A DNA stretch of 24,446 bases. It comes from JAABRE01 sp964413275. Lineage in GTDB: Bacteria; Cyanobacteriota; Cyanobacteriia; Cyanobacteriales; JAABRE01. The notes under the pieces were generated by a model, which saw only the letters and a list, made by a program, of their open reading frames with translations, ran no database searches and was not told the origin of the DNA. Made by a program: the position numbers and the translations under genes. Shown in pieces: positions 14,604 to 22,283 of this stretch. The DNA is taken from positions 1 through 24,446 of the forward strand of contig CAYPSO010000071.1 in assembly GCA_964413275.1 (NCBI GenBank). Direction: 5' to 3'. How positions within the stretch are numbered: position 1 is the first letter of the stretch; every line of letters starts with the position of its first letter.

Positions 14604-15404
14604 GTGAAAACCGACACCCTCTTCTATCAACTATTACTTGAATTTCCTTGGATATTCTTTGAACTAATTAATAAACCCGAAACCAATCTTAATGCCTATG
14701 AATTTATCGCTCCAGAAATTAAACAACGCTCCTTCCGTCTAGATGGATTATTTAATACAAAAGAAAACTTTGATAACGAACCCTTATATTTTGTCGAAGT
14801 CCAATTTTACCAACAAAAAGAATTTTACGACCGTATTATTCCCAGTATTTTCCTTTACTTTAGTCAATATCAACCCGTCAATGATGATTGGTATTTAACC
14901 GTGATTTTTGACAGTCGTAGCAGCGATGTAATCATTCCTCAACGGTATCGAGAAATAGCCCAGCACAGACTAATAAGAATTTACCTCGACGAAATAGAAA
15001 ACAGCGAGCAAATTGCTCTAGGGTTAGGTATATTAAAATTAGTAGTCGAACCAGAAACAGAAGCCGAACAATTAGCTAAAAACCTAATCGCTAGGACAAA
15101 AAACGAACTAGAAGATAGCGCTCGCCAAAAAAAACTCATCAAACTAATAGAAACCATAGTTATTTATAAATTTCCCCAACTAACAACTAAGGAGATAGAA
15201 ACCATGTTAAATCTACCAGAAATCAAAGAAACTAGAGTTTATCAAGAGGCTTTACAAGAAGGCAAATTAGAAGGACTCAAAGAAGGAGAATTAAAAGGAA
15301 AAATAGCAACAATTCCCTTATTAAAAGAATTAGGATTGAGCATCGAACAAATAGCTAAACGACTAGAATTAGACGAAGAAATAGTAAAAAATAGTCAATT
15401 ATAG
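14604..15404 (+). CDS. Rpn-family (DUF2887-type) PD-(D/E)XK nuclease / putative transposase
   Basis: A 266-residue protein starting at GTG 14604: KTDTLFYQLLLEFPWIFFEL, then RSFRLDGLF with NEPLYFVEVQFYQQ. The Asp of RLDGLF and the Glu-x-Gln of VEVQ fit the PD-(D/E)XK nuclease core. The C-terminal part has the usual helical end with TKEIETMLNLPEIKETRVYQ and a Gly/Glu/Lys repeat (EGKLEGLKEGELKGK) and a final LGLSIEQIAKRLELDEE. This family is abundant in cyanobacteria and related to the Rpn recombination-promoting nucleases. The gene looks complete and has its own promoter region. It lies between two remnants of He_PIG-type sequence. Confidence 0.88.
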   Translation: MKTDTLFYQLLLEFPWIFFELINKPETNLNAYEFIAPEIKQRSFRLDGLFNTKENFDNEPLYFVEVQFYQQKEFYDRIIPSIFLYFSQYQPVNDDWYLTVIFDSRSSDVIIPQRYREIAQHRLIRIYLDEIENSEQIALGLGILKLVVEPETEAEQLAKNLIARTKNELEDSARQKKLIKLIETIVIYKFPQLTTKEIETMLNLPEIKETRVYQEALQEGKLEGLKEGELKGKIATIPLLKELGLSIEQIAKRLELDEEIVKNSQL

Positions 15405-15465
15405 TATTAAAACCACAGATCCCGATGGCGATGCTCTTAGTTTTAGTTTAGATACGGCAGAATTC
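15405..15465 (+). pseudogene. Scrap of a He_PIG/cadherin-like repeat
   Basis: Directly after the stop of the nuclease gene the DNA reads KTTDPDGDALSFSLDTAE in frame with 15408. This is the first half of a He_PIG repeat like those at 9900-11100 (compare DPDGDPLSYSLKNAP). It is followed by unrelated AT-rich sequence. A leftover of an adhesin gene cut by the arrival of the nuclease gene or by deletion. Confidence 0.6.
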
Positions 15466-15591
15466 TTTTTTATATATTTATTAATATCACCCATACGCCC
15501 TAATGTTGTTAAATTTTTCTACATTAACCTGAGTTGAGGGAGTCAAAAAGGTGATTTAATTACTTTCTAGAAGACCAGTTCTGATAAGTAA

Positions 15592-16284
15592 ATGCTTATA
15601 CTCAATTCCCCAGAACCCAATCTAGTTCTCACACAACCGCTCCCGCTTACAACTCATCCGGCGAGCGTTTATCTCCGTAGTTTGAGAGCTGGTTCACGTC
15701 CCACTATGGAGCAATCCTTAAATGCGATCGCTTCAAGACTAACTAATGGAAAAAGCGATGCTTATACCCTCAACTGGGCTGCTTTAAAATATCAACATAC
15801 ATCAGCTATACAAGCCGCGTTGTTGGAAAATTATGCTCCTGCTACTGCTCAAAAAATGATGTGTGCGTTAAGAAGAGTGCTAAGGGAGGCGATGAAATTG
15901 GGATTGATGAGTGTAGAAGCATATGCAATTGCTGTTGATTTACCAAGTATTAAAGATAGTAGAAAGCTTAGGGGTAGGGCATTAACTCAGTCGGAAATTA
16001 GTGCTTTAATGGAGGTTTGTGCCTTAGACCAAACCTTACAAGGAGTCAGGGATGCTGCTCTAATTGGTATTTTAAGAGGTGCAGGTTTAAGAAGGGCTGA
16101 GGTTGCTAAACTGAAACTACAAGACTTTAATCCTGAAACAGGTGCGTTGGAGGTGCTATCTGGCAAAGGGGGAAAAGATAGGACGGTTTATTTACCACAA
16201 TCAGCAATTGTTTATCTTGAAAACTGGTTAAAGATTAGAGGTAGGCAACCGGGGGCGCTGCTGTGTCCGATTCGCAAAGATTGA
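15592..16284 (+). pseudogene. Tyrosine recombinase (XerC/D-like integrase), C-terminus missing
   Basis: A 230-residue frame from ATG 15592 with an N-terminal SAM-like DNA-binding domain (ASVYLRSLRAGSRPTMEQSL, then the ALLENYAPATAQKMMCALRR segment) and the first part of the catalytic domain: GAGLRRAEVAKLKLQDF supplies the first catalytic Arg and SGKGGKDRTVYLP the Lys. The H-x-x-R, H/W and Tyr motifs, about 90 residues, are absent. The homology ends at CPIRK near 16278, where the neighbouring relaxase remnant begins on the other strand, so both genes were cut by one rearrangement. It should be inactive as a recombinase. Contains a HIP1 octamer at 15724. Confidence 0.85.
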
Positions 16285-17381
16285 TAAAACACTTCATCAT
16301 CTATTTCTTCTTCATCATCATCTAATTCTAAAACTTGTTTGTTCATATGATTGAGATATTGAAAGTAAGCGAATTGTAATGGAATAGGGGGTAAGGCTTC
16401 AATTTTATCTGTGTGAATTTGGGAGTTATAAAAATTTTCATCAGTATAGAATTGTAAGGTAGTAGGTACTTTCAAATTAAGATAGTTTTCATCGCCTTCT
16501 ACAAATTTCTGCATTCCGTAAACTTTACCTAATTTACCTATTTTGTGACCGGGGATAGTAACCATTTTTTGATTCTTCTCATCCCAAGCACCATAAGAAA
16601 TACCTACATTATGAGCTTCCCCATTATTAATTAAGCTATTAACTTCTTCTCGACTAATATTTTCTCCGCTCTTATTCCAAAATTTAACTTCTAACCAATC
16701 TGGAGATTGTAAGTTATCTAGAAATTTTTTAAAGTTTGGTTTCTTCTTTTTCCTAGCTAACAGTAAATTACTATAAATATGATTTTGAATATGAAATTTT
16801 ATAATATTACTGGTTTTCCCAGAATCTAAGTATTTTTTGTACTGTCTGTCACAATTTTTGAATGCCATTTCTCTAGGATTATTAACTGGGGTTAAATCAT
16901 ATTCTAATTCCAGTTTTCTGAGGACATTGCAGATTTTATAGTAATTGAAATCTTTGTTCGTTACTATTCCGTTGTTATTTTGAACTCGGTTGATGACAAT
17001 ATGGCAATGAGGGTGTTTATGGTTAGTCGTCAATCCTCCAAGATTTTCAGGATCATGCTTGACGACAATGTATTGATTGTCAATAAAACCCATGCGTTTG
17101 ACTATTTCAACTCCAATTTCTCCTATCGTGCGATTGCTTACTCTATCCGTTGGGGCAAAACTCAAAGATATATGACAACAGGGTTTAGTTAACCTGTTAA
17201 CCTTACCTGCATTCTTCCACTTAGTAACCGTACTTTCAAATAAGCTGATTATTTCCTGCTTGTTGAGGTGGTTAGGTTCAGATACTAAATTATTCTCTAA
17301 CAGTTCAGGAGTTTTGTCCTTACTTAAAACATAACTGATGGTATTGTTGAAACTGATTGTTTGATTAATTTTTCCAATCAT
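16212..17381 (-). CDS. Relaxase/mobilization nuclease (MobA/VirD2-like), C-terminus probably replaced
   Basis: A 389-residue frame from ATG 17381. It starts MIGKINQTISFNNTISYVLS, has a conserved CCHISLSFAP segment, and the metal-binding three-His motif HKHPHCHIVINRV (about residues 118-130), then FNYYKICNVLRKLELEYDLT. These are the motifs of the PF03432 relaxase family, which nicks oriT and carries the strand during transfer. The last 20 residues (RIGHSSAPGCLPLIFNQFSR) are the reverse reading of the truncated recombinase gene, so the real homology ends at about residue 369, near 16278. Many relaxases of this class are longer, so a C-terminal domain may be lost, though the nuclease domain is intact. 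No MobC-like gene is directly upstream. Confidence 0.82.
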   Translation of the reverse strand: MIGKINQTISFNNTISYVLSKDKTPELLENNLVSEPNHLNKQEIISLFESTVTKWKNAGKVNRLTKPCCHISLSFAPTDRVSNRTIGEIGVEIVKRMGFIDNQYIVVKHDPENLGGLTTNHKHPHCHIVINRVQNNNGIVTNKDFNYYKICNVLRKLELEYDLTPVNNPREMAFKNCDRQYKKYLDSGKTSNIIKFHIQNHIYSNLLLARKKKKPNFKKFLDNLQSPDWLEVKFWNKSGENISREEVNSLINNGEAHNVGISYGAWDEKNQKMVTIPGHKIGKLGKVYGMQKFVEGDENYLNLKVPTTLQFYTDENFYNSQIHTDKIEALPPIPLQFAYFQYLNHMNKQVLELDDDEEEIDDEVFYQSLRIGHSSAPGCLPLIFNQFSR

Positions 17382-17693
17382 AAGTTAACTAGAATATGTT
17401 TTGAACTACCATTCAAGGTAAAGTAGTGTATTTTTTGCAGTTCATCATCAATAATGGTAAATTTAGAGGTGATACTTAAAGTTAAAAATTGCCTATATTT
17501 TCGCAATAAAAGGCAGTATATTCTCACAGTATAATATAGATTTATGAGCTTAAGGGATAACATAGGTTTTACCATCCTTATCGCTACTAAATCTCAATAA
17601 GTTCTCTGGGGATTGTTTATCAAATCTACCCCCAGAAATAGAGGCAAAATCAGGTAGAAATACTTAGAACAACCTTCTTGTTGAAGTAAACAA

Positions 17694-17714
17694 CTGGTAC
17701 TGATTCAGTACCAG
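17694..17714. repeat. 21-bp perfect palindrome
   Basis: Arms CTGGTACTGA and TCAGTACCAG around a single central T. Lies 313 bases upstream of the relaxase start and 57 bases before the 11-bp repeat array; each arm contains GGTAC, the core of those repeats. A candidate protein-binding site of an origin or oriT region. Confidence 0.7.
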
Positions 17715-17770
17715 CCGTTACCATTATGGGCAAAATAAAGCCAAATATACCCAGATAAGAAATTACAAAT

Positions 17771-17847
17771 AGGTACAGAATGGGGACACAACGGGTACAA
17801 GACGGGTACGTTGTGGGTGCAAAACGGGTACAAAGTGGGTACAGAAA
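17771..17847. repeat. Seven tandem 11-bp iterons (GGGTACAnnnn)
   Basis: Units start at 17771, 17782, 17793, 17804, 17815, 17826 and 17837, an exact 11-base period: AGGTACAGAAT, GGGGACACAAC, GGGTACAAGAC, GGGTACGTTGT, GGGTGCAAAAC, GGGTACAAAGT, GGGTACAGAAA. A spacing of one helical turn puts all cores on one face of the DNA. The region lies between the relaxase and OB-fold genes, which both read away from or toward it on the minus strand. Candidate replication origin, partition site or oriT accessory site. The remaining spacer 17382-18063 shows no supportable gene. Confidence 0.8.
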
Positions 17848-18063
17848 ATAGCTAAGTATTTATGCTTAGATAAGGTAAAAAACAGGACACGAAAAATTTC
17901 TGCTAGTTTATTTCCGAAACTGATTGTTTGTGTTAGTCAACCCCCCGATGAATGAATTTAGTTTGTGAGGTTACTGCATTGATTTAATTAACCAAGCAAG
18001 TAACCCCACCGATGTTGTTCTAAATTTTCCCTGTAATCACAAAACGAATAGTTCTATTAATGG

Positions 18064-18516
18064 TTACAAATCAAAATGTTTGGTCGTACTCAAGAATAAC
18101 GTGGTTGCAATAGCTCGATAATCTTCAGTGGTCATATTCTCATCAGCTAAAGAGCATTTAGCTGTTTTGTAACAGTGGCTGTAAAGTTTACCTAATCTCG
18201 CTATATAATCAGCTATTTCTGACGAGCGTCCATTATGGGCATTGTATTCTGGCTGTGATTCAGAACTGATAACAGGTTCAGGTGTAGCTGAGAGTCCAGA
18301 GCTACCATGTTCAACAACATGGTATTTACCCTTAGAATCAATTGCCACCTGTACTCTCTCTCCATTGCAGCGATTGAGAATATCAGAACAATTAGAACTT
18401 CCCCATATAGTACCTGTTGTACCGTCATCTAATCTGACATCGATTACAGAGCGCTCACCATATTTGGTGTTTACGCGACGGGGATTGCCATTGACATGAG
18501 CTGTTTGAATGTTCAT
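18064..18516 (-). CDS. OB-fold protein, likely single-stranded DNA-binding
   Basis: A 150-residue protein. The N-terminal 75 residues (NIQTAHVNGNPRRVNTKYGE, then RSVIDVRLDDGTTGTIWG and GERVQVAIDSKGKYHVVE) have the strand pattern of an OB fold like plasmid SSB-type proteins. A Ser/Pro/Glu linker follows (about 76-95) and then a helical C-terminal domain (SSEIADYIARLGKLYSHCYK, TTEDYRAIATTLFLS). It lies next to the iteron array and reads toward it. A role in replication or transfer of the single strand is inferred from fold and place. The protein looks complete. Confidence 0.7.
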   Translation of the reverse strand: MNIQTAHVNGNPRRVNTKYGERSVIDVRLDDGTTGTIWGSSNCSDILNRCNGERVQVAIDSKGKYHVVEHGSSGLSATPEPVISSESQPEYNAHNGRSSEIADYIARLGKLYSHCYKTAKCSLADENMTTEDYRAIATTLFLSTTKHFDL

Positions 18517-18568
18517 AGACTGATTGTCCTTAAATACTGTCAGTTTTGTTGAAGCGATAGCTTTTCCT

Positions 18569-18704
18569 TAAGTAATAAGTAACAAGTAACAAGTAATAAG
18601 TGAAGACTTTTTCTTACTTATTACTTATTACCGTCTTGGTTGATTGGGTATGGCGAGGACACCTCGCCACCCCTCAACCGCTATTACTTATTACTTGAAT
18701 AAGC
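18569..18704. repeat. Nested palindromic repeats in the spacer
   Basis: AAGTAATAAG-type direct repeats (18569-18600) are inversely repeated as CTTACTTATTACTTATTA (18613-18630) and again at about 18683-18704. Between them lies a strong hairpin GGCGAGG (18652-18658), loop ACA, CCTCGCC (18662-18668), with an outer GGTTGA/TCAACC pair. This looks like an interspersed palindromic element. The rest of the 18517-18981 spacer is AT-rich with no supportable gene. Confidence 0.65.
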
Positions 18705-18981
18705 AGGAAGTAAAACAGAAATAAATAACGAAAAGAGTTATGTAGAGAATCATATTATTACTTTGGTGTCGAGAGCAGTAATTTCATTTAATTAAACCGT
18801 TAGGTTGTTCTCAAATATATCTATTTATCCAAGTAGTATGAGGAGATAATTAAACCTAAAAAAAGTAGTTTTTGTTACACTTAATTAATGTGTATTTATT
18901 TTAAACTTTTTCGACGTTGTTATTGAAAATATCTATAATAATACTATAATAATAGTAAGTAATCTTATCTGAAAAATCCTG

Positions 18982-19461
18982 ATGAATACTATCCCGAAAA
19001 GAGTGAGAGTATCTTTACCAGAAAAACTGGTAGAAGTTTACGATTATTGTGTAGCAGAGCAGCAAATATTGGGGAATATGATAATTGAATATCTCGATTT
19101 AAAATATTCATATAAATCTTTAATAAGTCAATCTGGCAATAGAGAGAATTTAGCCAAACTTAGCCAGAAAAAATTATTGTTAAATGAACAATATTTACAT
19201 TTTGATTATGAGAAAAAACAAAGATTATTAGAAGGTTTGGCTAAAGAATTAAAACATGAGTATAGTTTCTTATTGGCGATAGTAAGAGAAGAAGAAAATC
19301 CAACTGAATGTTTGAGCGAACATAACAGGAAAAGAAAACAGATAAATAATTCTACTCCTGAAATAGAACAACAAAAACAACAAAATGATTACGAGTACAA
19401 GGAAACTCAAAATGAATTTGATGAAGATTATGATGAAGAGGAAGAGGATGAGGAGGAATAG
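18982..19461 (+). CDS. Hypothetical protein with an RHH-like start and acidic tail
   Basis: A 159-residue protein: residues 1-45 (IPKRVRVSLPEKLVEVYDYC, then AEQQILGNMIIEYLDLK) have a short strand and two helices like a ribbon-helix-helix DNA-binding domain, residues 50-105 are helical, and the C-terminus is strongly acidic (EFDEDYDEEEEDEEE). No family is recognised. A TATAAT-like box lies in the AT-rich run at about 18940-18955, 30-40 bases before ATG 18982. It could be a plasmid transfer or copy-control accessory protein. The acidic end arises from a run of GAA/GAG codons and may be a DNA-mimic or simply low complexity. Confidence 0.65.
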   Translation: MNTIPKRVRVSLPEKLVEVYDYCVAEQQILGNMIIEYLDLKYSYKSLISQSGNRENLAKLSQKKLLLNEQYLHFDYEKKQRLLEGLAKELKHEYSFLLAIVREEENPTECLSEHNRKRKQINNSTPEIEQQKQQNDYEYKETQNEFDEDYDEEEEDEEE

Positions 19462-19469
19462 GGGTCTGA

Positions 19470-19683
19470 GTAGCATCTGTGCAGAAAGTGACGCTAAGGA
19501 CTTTTAGCCGAGTCAAGTTAACGAATTTAGTAGGGTTTCAGCCTTCAAGATCTCATTCAGATTTCAAGACTCCCCGCCCGATCAGTAATTATGTACTTAC
19601 CCTAAAGTCTTGTTATGACTGAGTTTCGGGCTTAGCGTGGTTTTCTGTTTCGTTGCTACTCAAACCCCTGTCATTGGTACGTT
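19470..19683 (-). pseudogene. Possible TnpB 3' relic with IS200/IS605-type right end
   Basis: On the minus strand from 19683 the frame reads RTNDRGLSSNETENHAKPET then QS and stop near 19615, which resembles the C-terminal tail of cyanobacterial TnpB proteins. Beyond the stop lies a structured non-coding stretch, including GCCCGATCAG (19576-19585) partly complementary to CTGAGTTTCGGGC (19619-19631). That is the place where TnpB elements carry their guide RNA and right end. The zinc-finger part of TnpB is not present. The assignment rests on a short tail only. Confidence 0.35.
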
Positions 19684-19935
19684 GAAGTTCAGGAAGACAC
19701 TTATCAAAAACTCAAGGAATATCAGCAGAAAATTAATACTGCTACCGTTGATTCTGCGCTCAAACAAGTCTTAGAAGAAGATAAAATTGTTAACTCTGAT
19801 GATATTTGTGTAGCTTTGACCAGTAATATTCAACAATTAACTAAGGATAGATTAAAGTTAGTTGTGAATGCTATTGCCTCTAATTATCCAGAGATTATTT
19901 GTCAAATAGCTGAGAAAATTAGAGGAAAAAAATAA
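19681..19935 (+). pseudogene. 5'-truncated gene fragment, copy 1 of a repeated family
   Basis: From 19681 the frame reads VEVQEDTYQKLKEYQQKINT, then VDSALKQVLEEDKIVNSDDI, CVALTSNIQQLTKDRLKLVV, NAIASNYPEIICQIAEKIRG and stop at 19933-19935. No start codon is found; the sequence before 19681 belongs to the possible TnpB relic. The first part resembles a ribbon-helix-helix antitoxin-like start. A second copy of the last 43 residues lies at 22840-22987. Ten bases separate it from the RNA ligase start. Confidence 0.55.
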
Positions 19936-19944
19936 AGCTATCGA

Positions 19945-20748
19945 ATGAATGAATCACAAAAATATTGTCGCACTTTACACGCACCCATCAGTTTAGGAAC
20001 TACGAACGACGACAGATTTATGCCCACTGGCTATCTCAAGGCATTTGCAGACATGGAGGATTTAGTTATCACTGAAAAACTGGATGGTCAAAATAATTGT
20101 TTTAATAAATATGGAGTATTTGCTCGGTCGCATTCTACACCTTCTGTTCATCCTTGGGATAAACCCTTAAAAGAAAGATGGGAATTATTGAAAAATGACT
20201 TAAACGATTTAGAAATATTTGGTGAAAATATGTACGCTATTCACTCAATCGCCTATAGTAAATTAGAATCATATTTTTACGTTTTTGCGGTTAGAGAAAA
20301 AGAACAATGGTTATCTTGGGAAGAAGTTAAATTTTTAGCTGATTTTTTTGAATTTCCCACTGTACCTGAAATCACAATTAAAACTTCTCTTAAAGATTAT
20401 TTTCAAACCTGTAAAACTAAAAATGAAAATGATATTTTGGCCGATTGGTTAACCATTAATTTAGGTATTCCTTGGACGCAAAGTGTGGAAACAGAAGGAA
20501 AACTAGGGGGATATTCCCCAGAAAATGGAAATAGTTGTTCTGAAGGTTTTGTAATTAGGAATAAACAAGGTTTTTCAACGAATCAGGGAATAATTCAAGT
20601 TACCGAAAATGAATTTAATAATATCTTTAAGCTAGTACGCAAATCCCATGTTAAAACTGATGTTCATTGGACAAAAACATGGCAACCCTCAAAGCTTATT
20701 GATTACAACAAATATAAGTGGTTTAACTATCAATTTATGGAATATTAA
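19945..20748 (+). CDS. RNA ligase family protein (Rnl2-like nucleotidyltransferase)
   Basis: A 267-residue protein with the covalent nucleotidyltransferase motifs in order: motif I TEKLDGQNN with the AMP-accepting Lys at residue 45, the GVFARSHS segment (motif Ia), LEIFGENMYAIHSIAY (motif III, about 89-103), SEGFVIRN (motif IV, about 199-206) and FKLVRKSHV (motif V, about 228-236). It has no oligonucleotide-binding or zinc-binding extra domain, like the short RNA ligases of phages and bacteria. It would seal RNA nicks using ATP. It lies upstream of a VapC-type RNase on the opposite strand. ATG 19945 and an overlapping ATG at 19949 out of frame are close; no strong ribosome binding site besides GAGG/AGGAAAA at 19922. 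Confidence 0.85.
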   Translation: MNESQKYCRTLHAPISLGTTNDDRFMPTGYLKAFADMEDLVITEKLDGQNNCFNKYGVFARSHSTPSVHPWDKPLKERWELLKNDLNDLEIFGENMYAIHSIAYSKLESYFYVFAVREKEQWLSWEEVKFLADFFEFPTVPEITIKTSLKDYFQTCKTKNENDILADWLTINLGIPWTQSVETEGKLGGYSPENGNSCSEGFVIRNKQGFSTNQGIIQVTENEFNNIFKLVRKSHVKTDVHWTKTWQPSKLIDYNKYKWFNYQFMEY

Positions 20749-20859
20749 GTAAGGTGGAAATTTTTTTTATACAATATTAATCAGATCATTGACTGGCAAT
20801 CAAAAAAAACAGAATACGATTGCTTAAAGATCTGCAAAGGGTTAGACAAAGCCTGATTA

Positions 20860-21303
20860 TTATTCTCTCGAAGACAATCCAGAATCCCAAGGGTTAAAAA
20901 GCTGGTTTGAGAAGAATTGAAAATCATCAATATTACGAGTAACAATAATCAAATTATGTTGAGAAGCGGTAGAAGCAATTAAACTATCCATAATCGGTAA
21001 TTTTTTACCTATAGCTTCAGATTCACCACAAATGACTGCCCAAGTATCAAGTATATTTTTATCTAATGTTAAAATCCTATCGGTAAATCTTTGTTCGATT
21101 TTTAGCAGCCAATTGTTTAGTTTTTGATAACGTGAAGCTTGAGAATTTTTGATTTTAATAATTCCTTTTCTTAGTTCAGCTATGGTTAAAATGCTAATAA
21201 ATAAAGCATCTTCATTTTGTTCATCTAACCATTGAATAACTTGTAAATTTGGTTTCTTTTTTACATATTCAGAAAGAACGCAAGTATCTAACAAATAATT
21301 CAT
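20860..21303 (-). CDS. vapC: VapC-type PIN-domain ribonuclease toxin
   Basis: A 147-residue PIN-domain protein. MNYLLDTCVLSEYVKKKPN carries the first acidic residue (Asp6), ISILTIAELRKGI the second (Glu), KKLPIMDSLIASTASQHN the third (Asp), and IIVTRNIDDFQFF the last. This is the full set of metal-binding residues of VapC-type RNases, which usually cleave tRNA or rRNA. The start overlaps the antitoxin stop by four bases (ATGA), so the pair is coupled. The C-terminus (LFNPWDSG) is typical. The protein looks complete and active. Confidence 0.9.
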   Translation of the reverse strand: MNYLLDTCVLSEYVKKKPNLQVIQWLDEQNEDALFISILTIAELRKGIIKIKNSQASRYQKLNNWLLKIEQRFTDRILTLDKNILDTWAVICGESEAIGKKLPIMDSLIASTASQHNLIIVTRNIDDFQFFSNQLFNPWDSGLSSRE

Positions 21304-21545
21304 AAACTAATATCTCTTCCTGTATCGTCATTTCTTTCAAATAAAAATTCGTTTTCTTCTAATTCAGAAAGTAATAAAAAAGAAGATAATTTAGATTTTT
21401 CTTTTTTATTAGTTGGCATAGGTTTTGCTTCTTCTGTCAAAATAATAACTCGAACCTTTCTACCTTTTTCTATCTCATTAAGATAGTTAGAAGGAATTTT
21501 AACAATCCCCTTATTTATTTTTGTCTCAAATTCGTATGCTTTCAT
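21300..21545 (-). CDS. Antitoxin of the VapC-type pair
   Basis: Starting at ATG 21545 the protein is 81 residues: MKAYEFETKINKGIVKIPSN, YLNEIEKGRKVRVIIL, then a Lys/Ser/Glu-rich tail ending ENEFLFERNDDTGRDISL. The start is AbrB/VapB-like DNA-binding in style and the tail would wrap the toxin. An AAGGA ribosome binding site lies 10 bases before ATG 21545, which makes it preferable to the upstream ATG 21575 in the same frame. The gene overlaps vapC by four bases. Confidence 0.8.
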   Translation of the reverse strand: MKAYEFETKINKGIVKIPSNYLNEIEKGRKVRVIILTEEAKPMPTNKKEKSKLSSFLLLSELEENEFLFERNDDTGRDISL

Positions 21546-21753
21546 TTGTTCAATTCCTTTTTTAACCTTTAACAACTATTTTACCTTATTTATGATTGAG
21601 AAACAAACATAAAAATGTTTGTAAAAAACTTATAGTAGAGTATTGTATTAATTTGATATTTTTTGACAATATTAATAGCTAAAGAATGATATTAATTTTT
21701 CCTATTTTAAAAAGCAATAATTCCATTGGTATGTGCATCATTAATTATCTTTT

Positions 21754-22191
21754 CTACTTATCATCTAGATTTTGATTGTAATCTTCCTCATCGGGTATTT
21801 TATAGCAGATAGATTGAGAAGTATTAACAATTTGATAACATTCAATACTCTCATTACTTTTTTCATCTGTTGACAATTTAAAAACATTTCTATAATACAA
21901 AATAGCTTTTTTTTCATTTATTGTATATTCACAAAAGCCCTCAGAATCAATGTCTTGATTAGGACAATAATTTATAAGTGATATAATATCCTTTTTACCA
22001 TCAAGCCAATATAAAACCCTGTAATGTCCGCCCGCTCCCCATCCTCTTCCAATTACACAAGGCTCAATTTTGTTATTTTCATCATTTTTAAACAAATAAC
22101 AAATCCCTATCAAATCAGATAATGGTCTAGCTATAGCTATTTTATTCACGAATAATAATAAAACAATAATCAAAATTTTTGTATAATTCAT
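21754..22191 (-). CDS. Secreted cysteine-containing hypothetical protein
   Basis: A 145-residue protein with a clear signal peptide: NYTK, hydrophobic core ILIIVLLLFVNKIAIA, probable cleavage after residue 21 before RPLSD. The mature part has about six Cys (GICYLF, EPCVIGRGWGAGGHYRVLYW, NYCPNQD, GFCEY, IECYQI, SICYKIP), which suggests disulfide bonds in the periplasm or outside. No family is recognised. The GRGWGAGGHYRVLYWLDGK segment looks like a strand-turn-strand binding surface. It reads toward the antitoxin gene and has its own spacer. Confidence 0.7.
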   Translation of the reverse strand: MNYTKILIIVLLLFVNKIAIARPLSDLIGICYLFKNDENNKIEPCVIGRGWGAGGHYRVLYWLDGKKDIISLINYCPNQDIDSEGFCEYTINEKKAILYYRNVFKLSTDEKSNESIECYQIVNTSQSICYKIPDEEDYNQNLDDK

Positions 22192-22283
22192 AATATCTAA
22201 TATTTATGAATATTAGTATTTATCTTATCAATACTAAATTATGAATAGTTAATTATTTTATCTACTTTAACAGAAATAAAATT

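Noticed and set aside
17378..17575. 65-residue minus-strand frame just upstream of the relaxase, where a MobC-like gene might be expected
   Set aside because: The sequence lacks any MobC or RHH pattern and looks like AT-rich chance coding.
17771..17847. CRISPR array
   Set aside because: The 11-bp units are contiguous with no spacers; this is an iteron-type tandem repeat. No CRISPR-like array with unique spacers was seen anywhere in the window.
19270..19476. Minus-strand hydrophobic frame opposite the acidic-tail gene
   Set aside because: It is the antisense of GAA/GAG-rich codons and therefore rich in Phe/Leu/Ile by composition only.
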